A DNA stretch of 64,000 nt from Effrenium voratum (taxonomy: Eukaryota > Sar > Dinophyceae > Suessiales > Symbiodiniaceae): NCBI GenBank assembly GCA_963377175.1, contig CAUJNA010001224.1:2283960-2347959 (forward strand), in the 5' to 3' direction. Shown here piece by piece: positions 1-8,602 of the stretch; the first letter of the stretch is position 1, and each line of letters starts with the position of its first letter. The notes below the pieces were generated by a model. The model was given only the letters and a program-made list of their open reading frames with translations, searched no databases and had not been told where the DNA came from. Position numbers and translations under genes: made by a program.

Positions 1-399
1 AATATTATTAAAAATTATATTAATAAATTTAAACCAGTATATAAGTCTTACAAATTAAATAACCTAGATTGTTTTGAAATTGATAATATCAATATTAATA
101 ATGGATTATCATATGTTTTTAATTTAAGTGAGTTAGATAAATTACATAAAATATATACACCATTAAATTTATTAATTGAATATGGGTTAATTATTACATC
201 TACATCATCTAAATGTTTGAATCAAGATCGTTTTCGTACTATAACATCAAATAATTTATTTGATATTTATTATTATCTTAATAAATATCTTTATGAAATT
301 GAATTAGTGTATAATGATAATATGGTTAATTTTATTTCATTACAAGTAAAAAAAATAACTATTAAAGTCATCAATGATGACTTTTATAAATATTTTTAA
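1..399 (+). CDS. 3' part of an unknown viral gene (truncated by window edge)
   Basis: Frame 1 is open from the first base to the TAA at 397-399, giving about 132 codons, so the gene begins upstream of the window. The product is rich in Asn, Ile, Tyr and Lys, with no membrane segment or motif that I recognise. It converges on the leftward 70-codon gene that follows. Composition matches the neighbouring viral genes. Confidence 0.5.
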   Translation, partial: NIIKNYINKFKPVYKSYKLNNLDCFEIDNININNGLSYVFNLSELDKLHKIYTPLNLLIEYGLIITSTSSKCLNQDRFRTITSNNLFDIYYYLNKYLYEIELVYNDNMVNFISLQVKKITIKVINDDFYKYF

Positions 400-444
400 A
401 TTAATAATATTAATATATTTTTTGTAATATTATTAATTTAAAAT

Positions 445-657
445 TCAAAATAATGAATACGAACAGAGATTGAGAGCAGGTAATTTATATATTAATTTGT
501 CACATTTAGTTGCCTCTAGTTTTTCTAATCGTTCACTCACTTGCTTAATTGCTTTCAACTGTAATTTATCAATATTACTTAAATCTAATTTTTCTATATC
601 AATATCATTAATTTTATCAATAGATGAAGTTTCAACATTACTATTTGAATTACCCAT
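445..657 (-). CDS. Small hypothetical protein, possible N-myristoylated protein
   Basis: Seventy codons. The start MGNSNSN fits the N-myristoylation pattern (Gly2, Ser/Thr at position 6), which would place the protein at a membrane; this is inference from the motif only. Residues 15-50 are charged, heptad-like and probably helical (KINDIDIEKLDLSNIDKLQL). The ATG sits directly after a TATATA stretch, like other virion genes here. No family recognised. Confidence 0.5.
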   Translation of the reverse strand: MGNSNSNVETSSIDKINDIDIEKLDLSNIDKLQLKAIKQVSERLEKLEATKCDKLIYKLPALNLCSYSLF

Positions 658-701
658 TATATATTATTATTTAGATTATAATATAATACAATAATAAATA
701 T

Positions 702-1019
702 TCAAAGATATGCCATACAATGATAAATATGCAAAGGAATTAGCATAGGCCAACAAAACAACAGTGTAAAAGGAGCACATATTTTATCACACTTCACCAC
801 TCGTCTGTCAAATTCCTCTTCTCTTCTTTGTCTTTTTAATTCTTTAATTTTTTCATCAAATTTAGAATGACTAAAATCACATTCTTTATTATTACATTTA
901 TCTAATGTAAATTCATCTTTATTTAATTTAGTAATTTTACAACCACAATAACAAGTTTTTTCTCTCATACTATCATTCTTAAATAATACTTCTATTTTAA
1001 CTTTTCTGTCAATGTCCAT
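702..1019 (-). CDS. Zinc-ribbon-like small protein with C-terminal hydrophobic segment
   Basis: 105 codons. Residues about 22-50 contain CYCGCK followed by KCNNKECDF, a spaced four-cysteine arrangement like a zinc ribbon. A highly charged stretch (ELKRQRREEEFDRR) follows, then a hydrophobic C-terminus (FTLLFCWPMLIPLHIYH) that could be one membrane span. The ATG lies in a TATATATATG context. It could be a small virion membrane protein or a regulatory protein; the sequence does not decide. Confidence 0.5.
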   Translation of the reverse strand: MDIDRKVKIEVLFKNDSMREKTCYCGCKITKLNKDEFTLDKCNNKECDFSHSKFDEKIKELKRQRREEEFDRRVVKCDKICAPFTLLFCWPMLIPLHIYHCMAYL

Positions 1020-1087
1020 ATATATATCTAGATATATTATTATTTATTTATTTATTTATTTATATATTTATATATTTATATATTTAA
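1020..1087. repeat. AT-only simple repeat between viral genes
   Basis: TATA, TTTA and TATATTTA repeats fill the gap between the 3' end of the fibre gene and the start of the 105-codon gene. It probably contains the upstream region of the latter. Confidence 0.6.
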
Positions 1088-1088
1088 A

Positions 1089-3845
1089 TTATTTATTTTT
1101 TTCTTTTTTAAATTCCTTAATTTCTTTTTCAAGTTTATCTACTTTATCATTTAATTCTAATACTGCTTTATGAACTAACACGGGTAAAACTAAATAATTC
1201 AATCCTAAATACTCTCTGTCTTTACTAACAACATTTTCAAATTCTTTCGGGATTGCTTTTAATACTTCATCTGCTATATATCCTATATGAGTTTTACCGT
1301 TATCATTTCTATCGTGTCTTTTAAACTTCTTCGGTTTAAATTTCTTAATAACATTCATACAATTAGATTTGATATTGTCTATGTCATATTTCAATCTTGA
1401 ATCAGATGAATCCACAAAAGTTCCGTTGATAGTTACTGTTGTTGCGGTTAAATCTATATTAGTTCCTGTTGATGGTTCAATTAAATTACATAACATTTTT
1501 TTCGTTCCTGCAACTGTTACATTTTCATTAAAAGTCGATGGAGCATTATTTGTAAAACTTCCAGTATTTACTGTAGTTCCAAATGTCTTATCAATAGATA
1601 ATAAAACTGAAGGTGTACTTGAAGCATCTGAAACTCTAAACGCAGTGTTTGATGTTCTGAATATTACATCAATTGTAGATAAATTAGTTCCATCATGATA
1701 AGTTGATATTTCCGATGTTCCCATTTTAATATCAGTTCCAGTAGTCATTGAAATATTATTCAAAAATGAAACCGTTGTTAAATCAAATGATTGAATGGTA
1801 TTAGTTGCTAAATATGCATTTTGTATTGCCATATTAGTATCAACAGTTACTAATGTTCCACCATTAGGTGCTATATGATTGCTTCTTAATGCTCCATTAG
1901 TTTTAACATAAACATCATCAGCAAATAAATTACCCATTACATCAACAGTAGAAGTGTTAAAAGTCCATCCAGTAGAAATATTAACTGCTCCAACTATATT
2001 AGATTGAACAGCAGGGTCTCCGCAAATGAACCTAATTGAAGAATTAGCATCACTATTCCTCATATCAAAAGATGAAAAAGCACTAACATATCTATATAAT
2101 TCACAATTTGTGTCAATTGTTAATTTACCATCAGTATCAATATTAACATTATCACAATTAACATCAGCATTTGTATAAATATTACCTAACACGTCAATAG
2201 GTTTACTAAAAATAGTTTTATTAACTAATCCATCACACATCATATATTGGTTACTGGCATTAGTAATATCGCCAACAGAAAGAGAAACAAAATTAGGATG
2301 ATGCATATAAAAACCTTCTATTGCATCTGGTGTATATGTTTCTAAATATGGTTCTAATCCATTTATTGAAGTATTGATATTATCTATTTTTGTTTTAATA
2401 TCCGTTGAAAAATCATCATTTGTAAATAAATTTCCTTTCATATAAACAGCACCTTCAAAATATGATGTTCCGTGCATCTGCGCAAAATTATATGAAGTAT
2501 GAACATTACCATTAATTGTAATTCTTGAAGCATTATTAGGTCTTCCAATAATAACATCTCCTGTATTCCATCCTAGCCATAATCGATAAGGCGTAGCACC
2601 TGTTAGTCCTTGATAAGAGTCTAACTGACATCCTCGTTTAAACTCGAGTCTTTGGTTACTAACTGCGTCCTGGATTCTAAATATTGGATTAGTATTATCT
2701 GTTAAACTAAGTATTAATGGAGAGTTTACTGTTTGCGCAGTTGTATTAACTTTGTCTAATTTTTGACTTATTACTGTATCTTGTGCGCTATCATTTGTAA
2801 TTATTGAATTAATTGTATTTGTATTTCCTGTTATTAATCCACTTAATCCATCTGATTGTAAAACATATCTAGCGTCAGAACCTGCTATATCTAAAATAGA
2901 TGAACACGAAAATAAACCTGATACTTGTAAATTAGATAATATTGTAGTATTATGATTTAATAATATTTTATCATTTTGAAAAGTTGAAGAATTATTAATT
3001 TCTACATCTCCAAAACCTCTTTGATTCAAAAACATAGTTGCTCCACTTAAATTTCCATAAACATAACTATCAAAATAATTATTATACATTTCAAAAAAGT
3101 TATTATAATTTCCAAAATTTGCTATTTTGAAAATTGAAGTAGTTGTTATATTATGAATTAATGTATTATTTAATACTGATGTATTTAATTTATCTGTTAA
3201 TAAATTATTAGTTGTTATTTTATTGTAATATAAATTACTATCAAATGAACCTGTTTGTAATTGAGATATTAAATGAGAATTTGATGAAATATTATTAAAA
3301 TTAGTTGATACAGTAGAATTTAAATTATTTATTAAATTTGTATTTGATGAAATATTATTAAAATTTGTATTAATTAAATTAGTATTTGATGAAATATTAT
3401 TAAAATTAGTTGTCATAGTAGAATTCAAATTATTTATTAAACTTGTATTTAATGAAATATTATTAAAATTTGTATTAATTAAATTAGTATTTGATGAAAT
3501 ATTATTAAAATTAGTTGTCATAGTAGAATTTAAATTATTTATTAAACTTGTATTTAATGAAATATTATTAAAATTTGTATTTGAAGTTATTGTCAGATTA
3601 CCTATTAAAAATGAATTTGAACTAATATTATTTGATAATACATTAATTTCTGTTTTGTCATATGTTTCAGTTATATCATAAAAATTAGCGTTTATCTGTT
3701 CCTTTGTGTAAGTATCTGCTTGGTCTGCTTTACTATCTAATACTGTTTGAATGTCAGATTTACTCGCGTAAAGGTCTTCTATATCATTGACTGCTCCATC
3801 TTTTACTTGCCTAATTCTATTTGCTGTAATATCAAAGATATTCAT
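1089..3845 (-). CDS. Fibre / tail-spike-like protein with C-terminal S74 chaperone domain
   Basis: 918 codons. The N-terminal 70 residues resemble phage fibre necks (SKADQADTYTKEQINANF). Residues about 70-200 are Asn/Ser-rich tandem repeats based on NFNNISSNTNLIN, probably a trimeric coiled coil or beta structure. A long low-complexity beta-rich shaft follows. Near residue 815 the motif SSDSRLKYDI begins an intramolecular chaperone/peptidase S74 domain, which in known fibres trimerises the shaft and then cleaves itself off before the Ser of the Ser-Lys pair. The end (KVDKLEKEIKEFKKEKN) is a coiled coil, usual for S74. It lies immediately downstream of the capsid gene and is transcribed the same way. 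Probable role is host attachment at the virion vertex, inferred from the domain layout. Confidence 0.85.
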   Translation of the reverse strand: MNIFDITANRIRQVKDGAVNDIEDLYASKSDIQTVLDSKADQADTYTKEQINANFYDITETYDKTEINVLSNNISSNSFLIGNLTITSNTNFNNISLNTSLINNLNSTMTTNFNNISSNTNLINTNFNNISLNTSLINNLNSTMTTNFNNISSNTNLINTNFNNISSNTNLINNLNSTVSTNFNNISSNSHLISQLQTGSFDSNLYYNKITTNNLLTDKLNTSVLNNTLIHNITTTSIFKIANFGNYNNFFEMYNNYFDSYVYGNLSGATMFLNQRGFGDVEINNSSTFQNDKILLNHNTTILSNLQVSGLFSCSSILDIAGSDARYVLQSDGLSGLITGNTNTINSIITNDSAQDTVISQKLDKVNTTAQTVNSPLILSLTDNTNPIFRIQDAVSNQRLEFKRGCQLDSYQGLTGATPYRLWLGWNTGDVIIGRPNNASRITINGNVHTSYNFAQMHGTSYFEGAVYMKGNLFTNDDFSTDIKTKIDNINTSINGLEPYLETYTPDAIEGFYMHHPNFVSLSVGDITNASNQYMMCDGLVNKTIFSKPIDVLGNIYTNADVNCDNVNIDTDGKLTIDTNCELYRYVSAFSSFDMRNSDANSSIRFICGDPAVQSNIVGAVNISTGWTFNTSTVDVMGNLFADDVYVKTNGALRSNHIAPNGGTLVTVDTNMAIQNAYLATNTIQSFDLTTVSFLNNISMTTGTDIKMGTSEISTYHDGTNLSTIDVIFRTSNTAFRVSDASSTPSVLLSIDKTFGTTVNTGSFTNNAPSTFNENVTVAGTKKMLCNLIEPSTGTNIDLTATTVTINGTFVDSSDSRLKYDIDNIKSNCMNVIKKFKPKKFKRHDRNDNGKTHIGYIADEVLKAIPKEFENVVSKDREYLGLNYLVLPVLVHKAVLELNDKVDKLEKEIKEFKKEKNK
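3270..3600. repeat. In-frame tandem repeats in the fibre shaft
   Basis: The segment GAAATATTATTAAAATT recurs at short intervals, within a larger unit of roughly 100-110 bp that is nearly identical in adjacent copies. On the minus strand it encodes NFNNIS[L/S]NT[S/N]LIN units. High DNA-level identity suggests recent unequal exchange, which would change fibre length. Confidence 0.75.
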
Positions 3846-3907
3846 TAAGTTTTTGCTTATAATATTATATTATTAATTAGAAAATTAATAATATCATATT
3901 TTTTATT

Positions 3908-5287
3908 TTAATCATAAAATGATACAGAATTTGAGCGGATTTCAAGAATGCACTCATGAACCAAGAGCATATAAATTCTCTCGGCCATTTTACCAGGAGC
4001 GCTATATAATGTTGAACCCTCCAACGCTTTTATTTTAACAACCATATTTGAATTATTTTTAAGGTTCATACCAGTATAATTTGCACTTTCTAATTTTTGT
4101 AAATTAAAACCATACATAAAAGCGTGAGACCTGTAATCTTCTGCACTAACTAACATTGGTTTATCAGCACAATGCATAAGATGGGCGTATGCTTCACGAA
4201 CACCTTGAATTTCTTGACTTGGAATAACTTGATTACCGATTATCAAAGAAGCAGATAAATCATGCTCTGGGTCATAACGTCCTTTATCACCTGTTACATG
4301 TGCCAGTGGATGATACATAAAGTTATATGGTTTCAATAATTCACCGTATCCGCCTACATAACCCTTTTGAGTCGCATTTGAAAAAGAAATAAACAGTTTA
4401 TTTAATTTAGACACATTACGGACAATAGTTGTGAATATTTCAGTTGTTGTTGATGCTGTTTGTTCTTGTAGTGTTTCAGTTTCAAAAGTAATAGGAAGAG
4501 AACCAGTTTCTAATATTTTAGCATACTCTGCATATAAGCTATCGTCAAGAGTATAGACATTTCCTTTGAATAAAGGTTTTGTGACTGACCAAGTGATACT
4601 TGTATTTGTAGCAGTAAAAAGTCCTGTTCTATTAACAATTGGTTTTAATACATCAGTTGTTAAATATAATTCAACTGTTATTGGACAATAAGATAAAGGT
4701 ATCCAGTTTTCACAAGTCTTGAAACATTTTAAATTTAAATCAAAATAGACATTAGCACTTTTACCTTCTTTAATTCCTTTATAATTACCATTGGTTACAT
4801 TTCTAGTTACTGCTTGAGTAGTAGAAGTTCCAGTAGCATCACAAACTAAAAACCGTCCATCGTGATTGAGTAGAGTATTTCCAAAACCTAATGCTTCATC
4901 AATTCTTTTTTCTTCTGATGATTTTAATACATCTTTCATAGCACTTGCACGAGAAAGAGAATTTAAATCACATACAATGACATCACCCATTAACACACGC
5001 ACCCTATCAAAGAAACCGGCTGTATCAATTGGTCTAAGTTCGTGATTTTCTGTGTTATCAGCGTTGTTTAAAGTAAATCCTAATAATAGTGATGGTAAGG
5101 ACAACCATTGATTAGGTGGTCCAGTAATGTTAAATCTAATTACAGAATTTGTATCAGCGGTATAGGTAGAAACCGATGAAGGATAAAAGTTTTTACTTTC
5201 TTTTGAACGGACATAAGAACCGCCATCTTTTAATTTAAATCTTAAATTCTTTTCAACAAGGACATCTTCAATATCTAATGTTTCCAT
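3908..5287 (-). CDS. MCP: Major capsid protein, double jelly-roll (Polinton/PLV type)
   Basis: 459 codons, full length for PLV/Polinton hexon-type capsid proteins. The N-terminal half has the usual order: a short tail, beta strands with IRFNITGPPNQW, then FFDRVRVLMGDVIVCD, and a second jelly roll from about residue 230. The C-terminus (MLLVHECILEIRSNSVSFYD) matches the characteristic ending of this family. It should form pseudo-hexameric trimers of an icosahedral capsid. The fibre follows 62 bp downstream on the same strand; a small ORF and the lipase lie upstream, so this is a leftward morphogenesis cluster. The ATG is preceded by an AT-rich TATATAAG stretch. The frame is intact. Confidence 0.9.
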   Translation of the reverse strand: METLDIEDVLVEKNLRFKLKDGGSYVRSKESKNFYPSSVSTYTADTNSVIRFNITGPPNQWLSLPSLLLGFTLNNADNTENHELRPIDTAGFFDRVRVLMGDVIVCDLNSLSRASAMKDVLKSSEEKRIDEALGFGNTLLNHDGRFLVCDATGTSTTQAVTRNVTNGNYKGIKEGKSANVYFDLNLKCFKTCENWIPLSYCPITVELYLTTDVLKPIVNRTGLFTATNTSITWSVTKPLFKGNVYTLDDSLYAEYAKILETGSLPITFETETLQEQTASTTTEIFTTIVRNVSKLNKLFISFSNATQKGYVGGYGELLKPYNFMYHPLAHVTGDKGRYDPEHDLSASLIIGNQVIPSQEIQGVREAYAHLMHCADKPMLVSAEDYRSHAFMYGFNLQKLESANYTGMNLKNNSNMVVKIKALEGSTLYSAPGKMAERIYMLLVHECILEIRSNSVSFYD

Positions 5288-5335
5288 AACTTATATATTT
5301 AATAATAGAAAAATATTAATTATTCTATTATTAAA

Positions 5336-5554
5336 TTATTTTATTTTAAAGTGTGAATAATCTATAACTTCTTTTTTAGATTTTTTATTTAATAGTTTTT
5401 TAGATTTATTTTTAATATTATTATGTTCAACCTTATAATTAGGTTCGCGTAGCAACGCGAAGGCTTCGCGTTCATCCTCTACAATCTTTTTAATGTCATC
5501 ATAACTGACTTTCTTTTTAGGATTTATAGTATTTTTTATATCATTATTAGGCAT
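5336..5554 (-). CDS. Small basic protein carrying a palindromic insertion
   Basis: 72 codons, very Lys-rich. It contains KVSYDDIKKIVED, resembling the N-terminal module of three rightward ORFs (7859, 8381, 9491). The next residues, EREAFALLREP, are encoded by a GC-rich double hairpin unlike the surrounding AT-rich codons and are nearly identical to a segment of the 202-codon gene at 7232. The start is TATATAATG. Basic character would suit a DNA-binding virion protein; that is inference. Confidence 0.55.
   Translation of the reverse strand: MPNNDIKNTINPKKKVSYDDIKKIVEDEREAFALLREPNYKVEHNNIKNKSKKLLNKKSKKEVIDYSHFKIK
5441..5473. repeat. Palindromic double-hairpin element, copy 1
   Basis: Two adjacent GC-rich stem-loops built from the same CGCGAA/TTCGCG arms lie inside an AT-rich gene. 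On the minus strand it reads GAACGCGAAGCCTTCGCGTT followed by GCTACGCGAACC. It differs from the copy at 7405-7437 at only two positions and is inserted in the same reading frame relative to its host gene. Confidence 0.85.
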
Positions 5555-5565
5555 TATATATAAGA

Positions 5566-6267
5566 CTACAAAATTTCCTTTACAGGTTCAATGCTTCTTG
5601 ATACGTCCTTGCCAGTATCACCATATAATGAGTGTTGATGATTTGTTAATGGGTTAAAACCTCCTCTATTTGATGTTATACTGCCTCTATCTAAAATACT
5701 GACTATATCTCCAAAATTTCGTATGCTTGTGTAGTTGTCATTGTTTTTGTTTGACATTGAAATAAAAGGAGCACCGTAAGTAGTTAATCTAATATTTCTA
5801 TCAGGATTTTCTTTTAAATATTTAGCACTCGCACTACTACCCAATGAATGTGAAATAACTTCACTAATATTATGGTTTTCATCAAGTATATCGCTAATAT
5901 CTCTATACCTTTCACTGAATGAACTTAAACCAAATGGAATTGTAATATCACTTAAAATATCATTAATATTTGATATAATATTAGACTTACCAAATGTTCC
6001 AGCAACATATAGTTTATTATTATCTAAATAATAACCTTTACCATTTGTATATGCTTTGTTTAATCCTTCTGTGTCAGATAAATTATTATTATATTTAGGT
6101 TTGAATAATGATTTTTCTTGTTGAATTTCATTAATTATTTTTCTATACATCTCACTATATCCTTGATGAAGAGGATTGTATGATTTTAATGTTCCTTCTT
6201 TTAAATAATATTTGTACTTCGTAGCGTTTTTATTATCGTAAAAACTGTATTTATATTTATTTTTCAT
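5566..6267 (-). CDS. Class 3 lipase-like alpha/beta hydrolase
   Basis: 233 codons. The nucleophile elbow is SHSLGSS (Ser141), a variant of the GHSLG motif. It is followed by LTTYGAPFIS, by FGDIVSIL with the likely catalytic Asp187, and by HQHSLY with a candidate His212, the order of class 3 lipases. It probably hydrolyses acyl esters or phospholipids. Lipases are recurrent accessory proteins of PLVs, where a role in entry or release has been suggested. No signal peptide is seen. It is divergent from the penton gene with a shared 38-bp spacer. The first Gly of the usual GxSxG is Ser here, so activity is likely but unproven. Confidence 0.7.
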   Translation of the reverse strand: MKNKYKYSFYDNKNATKYKYYLKEGTLKSYNPLHQGYSEMYRKIINEIQQEKSLFKPKYNNNLSDTEGLNKAYTNGKGYYLDNNKLYVAGTFGKSNIISNINDILSDITIPFGLSSFSERYRDISDILDENHNISEVISHSLGSSASAKYLKENPDRNIRLTTYGAPFISMSNKNNDNYTSIRNFGDIVSILDRGSITSNRGGFNPLTNHQHSLYGDTGKDVSRSIEPVKEIL

Positions 6268-6305
6268 ATATAATTAAATTATAAAATTTCTAATTAATTA
6301 ATATA
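6268..6305. promoter_or_regulatory. Divergent AT-rich promoter region, lipase / penton
   Basis: Only 38 bp separate the two start codons. Each ATG follows a TATAT or AATATA stretch (TATATATG on the minus side, AATATAATG on the plus side). Both core promoters must lie in this spacer or within the opposite gene. Confidence 0.45.
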
Positions 6306-7138
6306 ATGAGATTTCGTAAAATATATATCAACAGTGCTTATCGTGATTTAAATGACAGTCAATCTACATCAGATTTTGTTATTAATTTAAGAGAGCAACA
6401 AGAATGCGGACCAAATACTAAAATGATTTGTCACGAAGTATCTATCGCTAATTCATTTTATCCAATTGAAGAAAATTTAAATAACAGATTATATTTAACA
6501 TTAGGAGGGATATTAATAGGAGCATCAGTATATTATTTTATTGTAGCACCTGATAAAGGTAGTTATGTAGGTAGTGAATTAGCAACCGAATTACAAAATA
6601 AATTGAATACTGCTACTAATGGAACTGATGGAAACAGTAATTTTTTTACTTGTAGTTATTCATTAAAAACAAATAATATAACTATAAGTTGTAATTATAT
6701 TTCTTACTTTTTTATAATCCATACAGATAAAGAATTAAAAACAAATTACAGTTTTGGTGTTGATTATGATAGAGATTATCCTAATAGTATTAATGACATT
6801 TTAGGAAATACTACTGAAAAAGTAAATAGTACAGCAGACCCGTTTGTTAGTGGATTTATATCATTTTTACCTGTTAAAATATTTATATTCATTGTAATGA
6901 ATTAAGTAACGGAAACCAGTTATGTAGTTTTGGTACTTCATCAATAATAAAGAAAGTACCAGTTTTAACATCATTCGGCAACCTCATATATGATAATGAA
7001 CTAATTTTAAATGATGCTAATGATGTTAGTATGCGTTCATTGAATAGACTTCATTTTAGATTTACTGATGCGTCGGGTAGAGTTTTAAATATGAATGGCA
7101 CAACATCTTCTTTTTCATTAACATTTTTTGAAGGTTAG
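6306..7138 (+). pseudogene. Penton-like minor capsid protein, split by a one-base slip
   Basis: The first 199-codon frame starts with RKIYINSAYRDLNDSQSTSD, the N-terminal signature of PLV/Polinton single-jelly-roll penton proteins, and stops at 6903-6905. Protein-like coding resumes in the -1 frame from about 6878 and runs to TAG at 7136-7138 with a plausible C-terminus (LNRLHFRFTDASGRVL, then SFSLTFFEG). The switch falls at a run of four A at 6876-6879 and is explained by loss of one A. Full length would be about 277 residues. Either this copy is inactivated or the assembly has a homopolymer error; no canonical slippery heptamer is present. The protein would close the five-fold vertices of the capsid. 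Confidence 0.75.
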
Positions 7139-7153
7139 AAAAGCATATATTAA

Positions 7154-7233
7154 ATATTTTAATATAAATATTTGTTATATACTAATTATATTAACATATT
7201 TTAATATAAATATTTATTATATACTAATTATAT
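7154..7233. repeat. Tandem 42-bp repeat upstream of the 202-codon gene
   Basis: Two 38-bp copies (7154-7191 and 7196-7233) of ATATTTTAATATAAATATTT plus G/A-TTATATACTAATTATAT, differing at one base. The second copy runs into the ATG at 7232. The first offers a duplicate promoter-like segment. Confidence 0.8.
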
Positions 7234-7840
7234 GGTTAAAAATATTGAAATAGTAGATGTAGGCATTGAAAATAATGAAACACCTAAAGAAGTAGAAGAC
7301 AGTAAAGAAGAACCTATTATTAATGAAGAAAGTAAAGAAGTAGAAACTAATAATATTATAAATGAAGAAAATAATAAAGACAATACACCAGATAATAATA
7401 TAGACGAACGCGAATGCTTCGCGTTGCTACGCGAACCACCAAAACAAGAATTAAAATCTAAAACGTACTCAACTGAAAAAGTGGAATGTCCAAAATGTAA
7501 AAAATATTTAACAAAATACACTTTCAGATATCGTCATAACTGTAATGGAATACCAGTTAAAAAAGAACCAGACCCTAACAAAGTTGTCCGTAGAAAAATT
7601 ATGCATCCACAACAAGCAAAAGAATTTGAGAATAATGTATATGAAAAAGTTAAAGATAATATTCCAAAAGTTGATGAACAAGAAATAGAAAGACGAGTAG
7701 AAGAAAGATTGAAAAAACATTTAGAAACAACTGCTAATAAAGTATTTGAAACTGCAAAAGATAGATACAATAATATTAAAATGGAACGAGATAATAAAAA
7801 TAAACAGAAAATTATTAATTTAGCAAATAAAATTATTTAA
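7232..7840 (+). CDS. Acidic protein with zinc finger and coiled coil
   Basis: 202 codons. Residues 1-55 are Glu/Asn-rich and acidic. Residues about 58-68 are ERECFALLREP, encoded by the palindromic element. Then comes a C2HC-type finger (VECPKCKKYL, with HNC 15 residues on). The C-terminal half is a long charged helix (EQEIERRVEERLKKHLETT), probably a coiled coil. It follows the penton gene on the same strand. Role unknown; an interaction or scaffold protein of the virion is possible. Confidence 0.65.
   Translation: MVKNIEIVDVGIENNETPKEVEDSKEEPIINEESKEVETNNIINEENNKDNTPDNNIDERECFALLREPPKQELKSKTYSTEKVECPKCKKYLTKYTFRYRHNCNGIPVKKEPDPNKVVRRKIMHPQQAKEFENNVYEKVKDNIPKVDEQEIERRVEERLKKHLETTANKVFETAKDRYNNIKMERDNKNKQKIINLANKII
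7405..7437. repeat. Palindromic double-hairpin element, copy 2
   Basis: CGAACGCGAATGCTTCGCGT followed by TGCTACGCGAACC. The first hairpin pairs AACGCGAA with TTCGCGTT; the second pairs TTCGCGT with ACGCGAA, sharing the middle arm. It is GC-rich against an AT-rich gene and 30 of 32 bases match the reverse complement of copy 1. Confidence 0.85.
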
Positions 7841-7858
7841 TCTAATTATTATTATATA

Positions 7859-8323
7859 ATGATTATTGATAAAAAACAATTGCTTATGCACCGTAGAGAA
7901 ATTTATGACAACGTTGTAAATAGAATAACAGAACCACAAAATAAAGACAAACCGAATATCAGTGATGTTATTGATAGAAAAGCAGTTTTTGAAACAAACA
8001 AACCAAAAAAGAAGAATAAATATAAATCAAGTCAACATTACTATTATGAAGGAGACAACAAGGCACACCAACCTAATTACACATATTTGAAAGAATTACA
8101 AGAACAATTAGAACGTCATAGCGCTAAAAAAGATTATGCTGTATTTCAAAATAAAAGAAGATATCAAGAAGAAGCACAGGCTTATTTTAATGAAATCCAA
8201 AGGTTGGAAAGTGAAAAATTGAGACATCACCCATCAAGTGAAACAGGTAAATCCTATTCAGAAATGATTAAGAAGAAGAAAGGAATAATCAATCAATTAA
8301 GACAAGATTTTAATTTTGATTAA
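7859..8323 (+). CDS. Hypothetical charged protein with shared N-terminal module
   Basis: 154 codons, starting in a TATATAATG context 18 bp after the previous gene. The N-terminus (HRREIYDNVVNRI, then SDVIDRKAVF) aligns with the 73-codon ORF at 8381 (RPSYNELIKEI, RDVIDRNAYY). The rest is Lys/Gln/Tyr-rich with a predicted coiled coil near residues 75-125 (LKELQEQLERHSAKKDY). No membrane segment and no known domain seen. Confidence 0.6.
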   Translation: MIIDKKQLLMHRREIYDNVVNRITEPQNKDKPNISDVIDRKAVFETNKPKKKNKYKSSQHYYYEGDNKAHQPNYTYLKELQEQLERHSAKKDYAVFQNKRRYQEEAQAYFNEIQRLESEKLRHHPSSETGKSYSEMIKKKKGIINQLRQDFNFD

Positions 8324-8380
8324 ATTAATTAAATTAATTAATTAGATTAATAAATATAATCTAATTAATTTAATATACTA

Positions 8381-8602
8381 ATGAGATTAGACAATGCACA
8401 GATGAAAACATTAAAATCTCAATTAAGATTAAGACCGTCTTATAATGAACTGATAAAGGAAATTACAAAGGAAGAATTTAAAAATAAGAATATAAGAGAT
8501 GTAATAGACAGAAACGCTTATTATTTTCGTGATAGTCCATTAGGAACAGTGTATGATAATAATACAGTAGATTTGAGACAGCAACACTTTAAAAAATGGT
8601 AG
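8381..8602 (+). CDS. Small protein consisting mainly of the shared N-terminal module
   Basis: 73 codons. LRLRPSYNELIKEI is followed by IRDVIDRNAYYF, the clearest form of the module also seen at 7859 and, in part, at 9491. Its stop codon overlaps the start of the next gene by seven bases (ATGGTAG), suggesting coupled expression. Function unknown. Confidence 0.55.
   Translation: MRLDNAQMKTLKSQLRLRPSYNELIKEITKEEFKNKNIRDVIDRNAYYFRDSPLGTVYDNNTVDLRQQHFKKW

Noticed and set aside
1369..1698. 109-codon plus-strand frame within the fibre gene
   Set aside because: It is an antisense shadow of the well-supported fibre coding sequence.
6860..6905. Programmed -1 frameshift in the penton gene
   Set aside because: No canonical X-XXY-YYZ site or downstream structure is visible, and the same kind of slip at A-runs occurs twice in the polymerase.
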